Notes under the pieces: generated by a model
What the model saw: only the letters and a program-made list of their open reading frames with translations
Database searches by the model: none
What the model was told of the DNA's origin: nothing
Assembly (NCBI GenBank): GCA_002347125.1
Contig: DDXG01000343.1
Location: 1 to 9,761, forward strand
Length of the DNA: 9,761 nt
Source: Phycisphaerales bacterium UBA2266
Lineage (GTDB): Bacteria; Planctomycetota; Phycisphaerae; Sedimentisphaerales; Anaerobacaceae
Reading direction: 5' to 3'
Part shown: in pieces, positions 1 through 5,421 of the stretch
How the letters are laid out: each line of letters starts with the position of its first letter
Position numbering within the stretch: the first letter of the stretch is position 1
Made by a program: the position numbers and the translations under genes

Positions 1-476
1 ACCTTGCCGACGACGGCTTTGTTGCCCCGCCCGTCGATCTCCACCATATCCCCGACATTCACCAACCCAGCGCGGCCCTTCTCATGGTACAGAAAACCCA
101 CCCCCCGCGAATTCACCACCTCCGCCTGGTAGCCGGAGATCACCCACTTGTCCACCTCCTTGCTGCGGTACTGAATCCCCGAATTGCCGTTCTCAATCCG
201 GAACTTGATCTTCAGGACGAAATCCCGCACGTTACCGCCGCGCCAGACCAGGAACGTGTTGCCCTTGGCCGGGTTCTCCGCCGTCGTCTGCCCACGAATC
301 GCCCCGTCTACCACCGACCACAGCCGCGGGTCGCCATCCCACCCCGTCAAGTCCTCCCCGTTGAACAGGCTGACAAATCCATCCTCGACCCCGGCCTGCC
401 CCGCCGCAACCGCCCCTGCCCCCATGGCCACAACCACCAATACCACAAGTGCCATTCGCCAGACTGTTCTTTGCAT
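1..476 (-). CDS. Secreted DUF1080 (3-keto-disaccharide hydrolase) family protein, N-terminal part
   Basis: The start is at 476 and the frame stays open to the left edge, giving 158 codons; the C-terminus is outside the window. Residues 1-25 form a signal peptide (MQRTVWR, then a hydrophobic run ending AVAA), so the product is probably exported. The mature part opens with FVSLFNGEDLTGWDG (about 34-48), followed by a W-S-V-V-D-G-A-I strand, KIKFRIENGNSGIQYRS (about 89-105) and GYQAEV. These are the hallmarks of the DUF1080 / PF06439 concanavalin-like fold, in which members cleave 3-keto-glucosides or similar sugar derivatives. Family members are usually about 220-280 residues, so roughly a third or more is missing. 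An AAGGGGA ribosome site lies about 9 nt before the ATG. Many paralogues are typical of Planctomycetota and Verrucomicrobiota. The family call is firm; the substrate cannot be read from the sequence. Confidence 0.9.
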   Translation of the reverse strand, partial: MQRTVWRMALVVLVVVAMGAGAVAAGQAGVEDGFVSLFNGEDLTGWDGDPRLWSVVDGAIRGQTTAENPAKGNTFLVWRGGNVRDFVLKIKFRIENGNSGIQYRSKEVDKWVISGYQAEVVNSRGVGFLYHEKGRAGLVNVGDMVEIDGRGNKAVVGK

Positions 477-545
477 GATCCGTTCCCCTTATGGCGTGAG
501 TCATTCATCGTCAATCGGTTCGGCCTTTCGCTGCAACAACGGCTC

Positions 546-755
546 TCAGTAATCCCGATTGTGACATCTTTCAAGACGCCGCATAACCAACTGTCTGAAC
601 CGGGCCTGCGGCAGATCGGGGCAGAGCTTGCGCAATCCCTCGATGAAGAGCCGCTTCGAGAATTCCGACAGGTCAAACGCTATGGCGAGCCGCTGTTCCG
701 GCGTCAGCCGCCTCATCAGCCTGATATAGATAGCGTGGTTCAGATCGTCCTTCAT
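546..755 (-). CDS. Small conserved protein, 69 aa, function unknown
   Basis: A 69-residue charged, helical protein with no signal peptide or membrane segment. It contains LTPEQRLAIAFDLSEFSKRL in the first half and ends with a basic RRLERCHNRDY tail. I recognise this layout (LTPEQRL, then a SEFSK helix, then a C-terminal CHNR-x-Y) from small uncharacterised proteins in many anaerobic bacteria, so I take it as a real gene and not a chance ORF; this is from memory. It begins 32 bp after the panC stop on the same strand and ends 69 bp before the DUF1080 start, so it may be cotranscribed with panC. The ribosome site is weak (AAGAG close to the ATG). No function can be assigned. Confidence 0.78.
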   Translation of the reverse strand: MKDDLNHAIYIRLMRRLTPEQRLAIAFDLSEFSKRLFIEGLRKLCPDLPQARFRQLVMRRLERCHNRDY

Positions 756-787
756 GGCTCTTGCCGCCGGCGGCCATCCTATCGCCT

Positions 788-1639
788 TCAGGAGGCAGGT
801 TCAACTACGATATTGTCAATCAGACGGGCCGTCCCAAGCCGCACCGCGACGGCGATCATCACACGGCCGGCCACCTGCTTGAGTTCCTCCATTGTCCGGC
901 CGTCAACGACACTCAGATACTCCGGCTGGATCAATTCAGATTGGCCCAGCACCCGCCGCATCTGTTCCTGAATCGCCTCGACGTTTCTTTCGCCCTTGTC
1001 AACCGCCGCCCGCGCCGCTTCCAGCGATTTGTACACCAGCGGCGCTACCGCACGCTCCCGGGCCGTGAGGTATTGGTTGCGGCTGCTCATCGCCAACCCG
1101 TCCGCCTCCCGCACCGTCGGACAGACCACGATCTCCAGCGGCATGTCCAGGTCCTCGGCCATCCGCCGGATCACCGCGGCCTGCTGCCCATCTTTTTGCC
1201 CGAAGAACGCCGCATCCGGCCCGACAATGTTGAATAGCTTGGCACAGACCGTCGCCACGCCCCGAAAATGCCCCGGCCGCGACCTTCCGCACAAGCCCTC
1301 GGCCAAGCCTTCCACGTCTACCCATGCCTTCTGCGGACGCCGATACATCTGCTTGGCCGACGGCGCGAAGACCACGTCCACCCCCGCCTCGCGGCATGTC
1401 CGCAGGTCCTCGTCCATCGGTCGCGGATACGCCTGGAAATCCTCGCCCGGTCCGAACTGCGTGGGATTGACGAAGATGCTCACCACCACGAAATCGCAGG
1501 CCGCCCCGGCCGCCTCAATCAGCGAAACATGCCCCCGGTGCAGGGCCCCCATCGTAGGCACCAAGCCCACGCGCCTGCCCTGCCTGCGAGCCTGCGACAC
1601 CAGGCTGCGAACAGCTTCAATCGTTTCAGCAATCTGCAT
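788..1639 (-). CDS. panC: Pantoate--beta-alanine ligase (pantothenate synthetase)
   Basis: A cytoplasmic enzyme that condenses D-pantoate and beta-alanine with ATP to give pantothenate, the precursor of coenzyme A. At 283 residues it has the full family length. Visible signatures are PTMGALHRGH (28-37, containing the HxGH nucleotide-binding motif), SIFVNPTQF (54-62), GRSRPGHFRGVATV (118-131, pantoate/ATP loop), FGQKDGQQ (146-153, KxD region) and MSSRN (184-188, KMSKS-like position). All key stretches look intact, so it should be active. The gene lies between the folK-dNK fusion (174 bp upstream, with a palindromic repeat in the gap) and the 69-residue protein downstream. No strong Shine-Dalgarno precedes the ATG. 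No panB or panD is in the window. Confidence 0.97.
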   Translation of the reverse strand: MQIAETIEAVRSLVSQARRQGRRVGLVPTMGALHRGHVSLIEAAGAACDFVVVSIFVNPTQFGPGEDFQAYPRPMDEDLRTCREAGVDVVFAPSAKQMYRRPQKAWVDVEGLAEGLCGRSRPGHFRGVATVCAKLFNIVGPDAAFFGQKDGQQAAVIRRMAEDLDMPLEIVVCPTVREADGLAMSSRNQYLTARERAVAPLVYKSLEAARAAVDKGERNVEAIQEQMRRVLGQSELIQPEYLSVVDGRTMEELKQVAGRVMIAVAVRLGTARLIDNIVVEPAS

Positions 1640-1717
1640 GAGGACTCACAGTGAACGACTCAAGACACACGACATCCGACTCACAAAGCGCTCGCACACA
1701 GGCTTACCACTGTGGTT

Positions 1718-1785
1718 GTCATTCTGAGCGAAGCGAAGAATCTGGCATCTTTGCCGTCCAGACCCTTCGCTTCGCTCAGGGTGAC
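1718..1785. repeat. Long imperfect palindrome (dispersed extragenic repeat)
   Basis: Two 25-bp arms, 1718-1742 and 1761-1785, are reverse complements at 21 of 25 positions and surround an 18-nt loop. The core is CTGAGCGAAGCGAAG on one side and CTTCGCTTCGCTCAG on the other. All four mismatches form G-U pairs in one of the two possible transcripts. It lies in the 174-bp gap between folK-dNK and panC. A diverged half copy occurs at 8163-8188. The same GTCA...CTGAGCGAAGCGAAG type of sequence is a common intergenic element in many bacterial genomes. It could act as a bidirectional hairpin or terminator; no T-run is seen. Confidence 0.85.
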
Positions 1786-1813
1786 ACGCCCCGGGGGTAT
1801 CGGCGACGACCGG

Positions 1814-2896
1814 CTAGCGATTACTGACGTACCATTTTATCTGCTCGGCCAGGCGCTGCAACTGGTCGCGGTCGCGGCCATCGAAGCCCGCCACATCCAG
1901 CCGAATCACCGGACAACGTCTCCAATCGTGGAACAACCCCTCATAATCCTCCGACAGCGCCTGCAGGAACCCCGCCTCGATCCGCTGCTCATAGGGCCGA
2001 TTGCGTCTGTGGATCCGTCCCAGACACCCGGAGACCGTGTCCCGCAGGTATATCACGAGCACCGGATCGGCCACGTGCGCCCACACCGGCGGGAATATCC
2101 GCTCGTACAACGCCAATTGCCTGCCGTCCAGCAGGCGTCGAGCGTAGATCAGCTCCTTATCGAATACGTAGTCGGTGAACGCCAGGGCGCCGGCCGAGAG
2201 CCCTTCCCGGTCCAACTGCTCCATCCGCCCTGCCAGGAAGTACAGTTGCGAATCCAGCGCCAGGTCGTGATTGCCGCCATAAACCGCGGCTAGAAAAGGA
2301 TTTGTGTCGTAAGGCTCCCTCAGCAACAGCCCCCCCATCGCGGCACTCAACCCCTCCGCCAGGGTCGTCTTGCCGACGCCAATGACCCCGGCGACGCTCA
2401 CAAGCTGCGGCCGGGCGGCATCCAACGCGTAATCGCCGCCGCCCAGACGCCGGTAGAGTTCATCCACCGTCTCGCCCAGCACCGGATGGACCAGCCCCGG
2501 CGCGATCTCGCACAGCCCCGCCAGCACGAACGACCGCAGGTGCATTTCGCGGTGCGGCACGTGCAGGTCCGGCTCATCGACGACCGCATCGCCGTAGAGG
2601 ATCACATCCAGGTCGATGCTGCGCGGCCCCCATTTCTCGCCGTGGACCCTGCCGAGCCGGTCCTCGATGGAACGCAACACCACGGGCAACCGGCGCACCG
2701 GCAGGTCCGTCTGGATCTCCGCGACGGCGTTGAGGTATCTGCCCTGCCCGGCCGGGCCCAGAGGCTCGGTCTCGATGAACCGGCTGCACCGCACGACCCG
2801 CATCCGCGAGTCCGCATCCATCGCCTCCAGGGCCTGCGTCAGCGCAGCGGCCCTGTCCCCCAGATTCGACCCAAGTCCCACGTAAGCAACCACCAT
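1814..2896 (-). CDS. folK: Fusion: HPPK (FolK) and deoxynucleoside kinase
   Basis: A 360-residue two-domain protein. Residues 1 to about 155 are 6-hydroxymethyl-7,8-dihydropterin pyrophosphokinase, which transfers pyrophosphate from ATP in folate synthesis: GLGSNLGD (7-14), ETEPLGPAGQGRYLNAV, and the family signature WGPRSIDLDVIL (89-100) with its two metal-binding Asp. Residues about 164-360 are a deoxynucleoside kinase of the dCK/dGK type: P-loop GVIGVGKTT (170-178), REPYDTNPFL (193-202, with Glu194 at the substrate/catalytic position), TDYVFDK (241-247), and a lid RIHRRNRPYE (294-303). Both halves look complete and the linker is under 15 residues. I chose the ATG at 2896; an in-frame GTG at 2902 is the alternative, and neither has a clear ribosome site. 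The deoxynucleoside specificity is unknown. Confidence 0.93.
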   Translation of the reverse strand: MVVAYVGLGSNLGDRAAALTQALEAMDADSRMRVVRCSRFIETEPLGPAGQGRYLNAVAEIQTDLPVRRLPVVLRSIEDRLGRVHGEKWGPRSIDLDVILYGDAVVDEPDLHVPHREMHLRSFVLAGLCEIAPGLVHPVLGETVDELYRRLGGGDYALDAARPQLVSVAGVIGVGKTTLAEGLSAAMGGLLLREPYDTNPFLAAVYGGNHDLALDSQLYFLAGRMEQLDREGLSAGALAFTDYVFDKELIYARRLLDGRQLALYERIFPPVWAHVADPVLVIYLRDTVSGCLGRIHRRNRPYEQRIEAGFLQALSEDYEGLFHDWRRCPVIRLDVAGFDGRDRDQLQRLAEQIKWYVSNR

Positions 2897-2934
2897 CAAC
2901 ACACCGGCAACTTTGAATTGGAAGTTCTACGAGT

Positions 2935-3006
2935 GGGGTGGCAGCCTCTCGCGCAGCGAGGGGCTGGTTCGGCTCGGCCCTTGCCTGCGGCAAAGGCCGC
3001 CACCCC
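2935..3006. repeat. Structured repeat with three-way-junction potential
   Basis: An outer stem pairs 2935-2942 (GGGGTGGC) with 2999-3006 (GCCACCCC), 8 of 8 bases. Inside it are two hairpins. The first is 2942-2952 with 2956-2966, 11 bp including one G-T pair, loop GCA. The second is 2976-2985 with 2989-2998, 9 of 10 pairs, loop TGC. Base 2942 is shared by the outer stem and the first hairpin. The element sits between dapL and folK-dNK, next to the heptamer array. It is either a folded extragenic repeat or a small structured RNA; no protein or known RNA family was recognised. Confidence 0.75.
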
Positions 3007-3008
3007 GC

Positions 3009-3068
3009 CGAGTATCGAGCACCCAGAATCGAGGATCGAGCATCGAGCATCGAGTATCCAGCATCGAG
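3009..3068. repeat. Tandem heptamer array, 8 units plus a partial unit
   Basis: On the plus strand the units are CGAGTAT, CGAGCAC, CCAGAAT, CGAGGAT, CGAGCAT, CGAGCAT, CGAGTAT, CCAGCAT and a partial CGAG, a perfect 7-bp period with consensus CGAGNAT. The array ends at base 3068, immediately next to the dapL stop codon (3069-3071), and begins 2 bp after the structured repeat. Because 7 is not a multiple of 3, changes in copy number would not matter to the finished dapL frame. ATCGAG-type arrays are known from scattered bacterial genomes; their role is unknown. Confidence 0.9.
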
Positions 3069-4295
3069 TCACAGCTTCTCAATCCGCCGAAGGGCCTCGG
3101 CACAGTGTTCCGGCGTGCCGAAGGCCGTCAGTCGCAGATACCCCTGTCCGGCCGAACCAAACCCGGCGCCCGGCGTGCCCACGACGTGGGCCTTCGTCAG
3201 CAACAGGTCAAAAAACGCCCACGAATCCATCCCATTGGGCGTCCGCATCCAGATGTACGGGGCATTGACCCCGCCATAGACCTCATAGCCCAGCTTCTGG
3301 AGCGATTGGCGAATCAGCGCCGCGTTGCCCATGTAGATGTCGATGGTCTGTCGGACCTGGCGGCGGCCTTCGGGTGTGTAAATGGCCGCGGCGCCCGCCT
3401 GCGACACATAGGAGGCCCCGTTGAACTTGGTCGTGTGCCGGCGGCTCCACAGCCGGTTGGCGTCCACCGACTCGCCCGCCTTCGTGTAGCCCTTCAGGGC
3501 CTTGGGCACGACGGCGAACCCGCACCGGACCCCTGTGAAGCCGGCCGTCTTGGAGTAGCTGCGGAACTCGATGGCTACCTCCTGTGCACCGGGGATTTCA
3601 TAGATCGAGTGCGGAATGGCCGGGTCGGTGATGAAGGCCTCGTAGGCGGCGTCAAACAGGATGACGGCCTTGTGCGCCCGGGCGTAGGCCACCCATTCGG
3701 CCAGCACTTGCCTGCTCGCGACGGCCCCTGTGGGGTTGTTGGGATAGCACAGGTAGATCAGGTCCACCGGTTGGCTCGGTGGCTGGGGCGTGAAGCCATT
3801 CTCGGCCGTGCAGGGCATGTAGACGATCCCGGCATACCGACCGGCCGCATCGCCCGCCCCCGTCCGACCCGCCATCACGTTCGTATCCACGTACACCGGG
3901 TAGACCGGGTCGGTCACCGCGACCACGTTGTCCAGGCCGAAGACCTCCTGCATGTTGCCCGTATCGCACTTGGCCCCGTCGCTGACGAAGACCTCATCGG
4001 CCGCAACCTCGGCCCCCCGCGACCGATAGTCATGCTCGGCAATCGCCTCCCGCAGGAAGGCGTACCCCTGCTCGGGCCCATAGCCGCGAAACGTCCGCGG
4101 GTCGGCCATCTCCTGCACGGCCGCCTTCATCGCCGCCACCACCGCCGGCGCCAGCGGTTGGGTCACATCCCCGATCCCCAGACTGATGACGTCCGCCCCC
4201 GGGTTGGCCGCCTTGAACGCCCGCACCCGCCGCCCGATTTCCGGAAACAGATACCCCGCCTTCAGCTTCAAGTAATGCTCATTAACCGTTGCCAT
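3069..4295 (-). CDS. dapL: LL-diaminopimelate aminotransferase
   Basis: A PLP enzyme of 408 residues that converts tetrahydrodipicolinate plus glutamate to LL-2,6-diaminopimelate in one step, feeding lysine and peptidoglycan synthesis and bypassing the DapD/DapC/DapE acylation branch. Evidence: N-terminal LKAGYLFPEIGRRV (11-24), ISLGIGDVTQPL (37-48), FRGYGPEQGY (69-78), SDGAKCDTGN (105-114), CYPNNPTG (183-190), FDAAYEAF (214-221), the Schiff-base lysine in SYSKTAGFTG (246-255, Lys249), and LRLTAFG with the carboxylate-binding arginine (Arg388). The length fits the family. I chose the ATG at 4295 because AAGAAGG lies just before it and the DapL N-terminus begins there; the frame is open upstream to 4328. 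A double-hairpin repeat lies 43-81 bp upstream. Confidence 0.96.
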   Translation of the reverse strand: MATVNEHYLKLKAGYLFPEIGRRVRAFKAANPGADVISLGIGDVTQPLAPAVVAAMKAAVQEMADPRTFRGYGPEQGYAFLREAIAEHDYRSRGAEVAADEVFVSDGAKCDTGNMQEVFGLDNVVAVTDPVYPVYVDTNVMAGRTGAGDAAGRYAGIVYMPCTAENGFTPQPPSQPVDLIYLCYPNNPTGAVASRQVLAEWVAYARAHKAVILFDAAYEAFITDPAIPHSIYEIPGAQEVAIEFRSYSKTAGFTGVRCGFAVVPKALKGYTKAGESVDANRLWSRRHTTKFNGASYVSQAGAAAIYTPEGRRQVRQTIDIYMGNAALIRQSLQKLGYEVYGGVNAPYIWMRTPNGMDSWAFFDLLLTKAHVVGTPGAGFGSAGQGYLRLTAFGTPEHCAEALRRIEKL

Positions 4296-4337
4296 CGCAC
4301 CTTCTTTCCAGATCCGTCGACCGCCCACCGCGACCCT

Positions 4338-4376
4338 GTCATTCCTGCACAGGCAGGAATCCCCGCGGGGCCTGCC
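4338..4376. repeat. Palindromic repeat with two overlapping hairpins
   Basis: Hairpin 1 is ATTCCTGC (4341-4348) with GCAGGAAT (4353-4360), loop ACAG. Hairpin 2 is GGCAGG (4352-4357) with CCTGCC (4371-4376), enclosing the perfect palindrome CCCCGCGGGG (4361-4370). Both need 4353-4357, so they exclude each other. The TCATTCCTGC...GCAGGAATCC type is a familiar dispersed repeat in many bacteria. It lies in the 247-bp gap between the nuclease-like gene and dapL; I see nothing else convincing in that gap. Confidence 0.85.
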
Positions 4377-4542
4377 GAACGACCGAAACCAGCAGATGGA
4401 AACACACCCATGGCCCCAACAAGAAGCCGGATTCTATCCCCCTGCCCGCCCCCCGTCAACCTTACCCTCCGAGCCTTTAGCACACCTGCCGCCCGATGGA
4501 CGCCACGTCGCCACACCCGACGAAGTGCGCTCCGGCCCGCCG

Positions 4543-4950
4543 TCAATCCGGGTCCCCAATTCTGTGCCATGCCTCGCGGAATTTCTGTTTGTCGTATGCG
4601 GCCGGCTGCAGCCAGTATGACACTTTTCCATCCTTCACTCCCCGGTGTGCCAATTTCTCAACCTCCTGGGGGCGAAGGACATACGTTTGGGGCGACGCAG
4701 CAACGTTGTTCACGATCACCCAGAAATCGCCCATGATCTTATTCAGAGACGGTCCAAGAGGGACGGGCGGCGTTTTGCTCAGTGTTTTCACCTGGATACT
4801 GATCGTTCGAGTACAGTCACGATTGTAGGCGAGAATGTCTACGCCCCGCGCATTTCTGGATGTTGGCATCGCATTCCACCCCATCCGTGACAAATGGTAA
4901 CATGTCCAATACAGCCCAACATTTCCAATCACCTGATGGTCTCTTGTCAT
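4543..4950 (-). CDS. Conserved PD-(D/E)XK nuclease-like protein, 135 aa
   Basis: A 135-residue soluble protein. The N-terminal helix IGNVGLYWTCYHLSRMGWN is followed by MPTSRNARGVDILAYN (about 29-43), ISIQVKTLSK (51-60), GDFWVIV (74-80), a Q-T-Y-V-L strand and the C-terminal block KVSYWLQPAAYD (109-120) and AWHRIG (127-132). Asp38 and Gln53-x-Lys55 match the D...(E/Q)xK core of restriction-endonuclease-fold proteins such as Holliday-junction-resolvase-like and DUF4365-type families. I recognise close relatives as uncharacterised proteins. An AGGATAG ribosome site precedes the ATG. It starts 19 bp after the nucleotidyltransferase gene, so the two are probably cotranscribed. Nuclease activity is inferred only from the motif; a non-catalytic nucleic-acid-binding role is possible. 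Confidence 0.82.
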   Translation of the reverse strand: MTRDHQVIGNVGLYWTCYHLSRMGWNAMPTSRNARGVDILAYNRDCTRTISIQVKTLSKTPPVPLGPSLNKIMGDFWVIVNNVAASPQTYVLRPQEVEKLAHRGVKDGKVSYWLQPAAYDKQKFREAWHRIGDPD

Positions 4951-4969
4951 ATCTCTATCCTATGCGGCC

Positions 4970-5275
4970 TTACCTCTGATAGACCACTTGCGCCTCCCTG
5001 AGGCCCCGGTCCCGAATATACTTGCTCAGCGCCGCCTCAGTGACCATATCCACCCGTTGTCCCCCCGCCTCGGAAAGACCCCGCTGAATCCGCACATACT
5101 CGAAGAAGCCGATCTTTGCATCATCCGTAAATCGAACCAGCACATCGACGTCGCTATCGGCCCCGGCCTCGCCCCTCACATAGGAACCGAACACCGCCAG
5201 CGACCTGATCGCGTCGGCATACGCATTGGTCCTGACTCCCTCCACGAGCTTGTCTCTTATCTGCTGCAAGTCCAT
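4970..5275 (-). CDS. MNT-type minimal nucleotidyltransferase, 101 aa
   Basis: A minimal DNA-polymerase-beta-like nucleotidyltransferase. The signature is FGSYVRGEAGADSDVDVLV (29-47): Gly30-Ser31 followed by Asp42-x-Asp44, the metal-binding pair, with a third acidic residue at Asp76 in QRVDMVT (73-79). The length fits the MntA family, whose best-known members are antitoxins that AMPylate HEPN toxins. No HEPN-domain gene (RX4-6H motif) lies next to it here; the downstream partner is the PD-(D/E)XK-like gene at 4543-4950. I chose the ATG at 5275, which leaves a standard N-terminus (DLQQIRDKL) and has AGG about 9 nt upstream. A GTG at 5359 would add 28 atypical residues. The protein could also be a stand-alone nucleotidyltransferase. 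Confidence 0.9.
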   Translation of the reverse strand: MDLQQIRDKLVEGVRTNAYADAIRSLAVFGSYVRGEAGADSDVDVLVRFTDDAKIGFFEYVRIQRGLSEAGGQRVDMVTEAALSKYIRDRGLREAQVVYQR

Positions 5276-5352
5276 ATTGCCAAGCCTAAACCCCTCGCAA
5301 GCCTGCGCCAACACAATTCCGTCCCACGCACATCCCTCGTTGTCCTTGGCTC

Positions 5353-5381
5353 TTTCCACGCCCGCATCTGGACGCTATACT
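5353..5381 (+). promoter_or_regulatory. Candidate sigma70-type promoter for the beta-helix gene
   Basis: TTTCCA at 5353-5358 (4 of 6 to the -35 consensus) and TATACT at 5376-5381 (5 of 6 to the -10 consensus) are separated by exactly 17 bp. Transcription would start near 5388, leaving a leader of about 34 nt. This leads to AAAGGA (5408-5413), a good ribosome site 8 nt before the ATG at 5422. It lies in the divergent gap shared with the nucleotidyltransferase gene. Prediction by eye only. Confidence 0.5.
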
Positions 5382-5421
5382 CGTCTGTGAACCATTTCAA
5401 CATTGTGAAAGGAATGACAGA

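Noticed and set aside
480..540. Possible promoter for the DUF1080 gene (TTGACG on the minus strand)
   Set aside because: There is no -10 box at 16-18 bp spacing; the nearest candidate (CATAAG at 15 bp) is poor.
2935..3068. CRISPR-like array
   Set aside because: The unit is 7 bp, with no spacers of 25-45 bp and no cas genes.
2913..4736. A 607-codon open frame on the plus strand
   Set aside because: It is the antisense of dapL extended through repeats, R/P/H-rich with no domain; dapL on the other strand has all its motifs.
5276..5359. N-terminal extension of the nucleotidyltransferase from a GTG at 5359
   Set aside because: The extra 28 residues do not look like the family N-terminus; the ATG at 5275 gives a standard MNT start.
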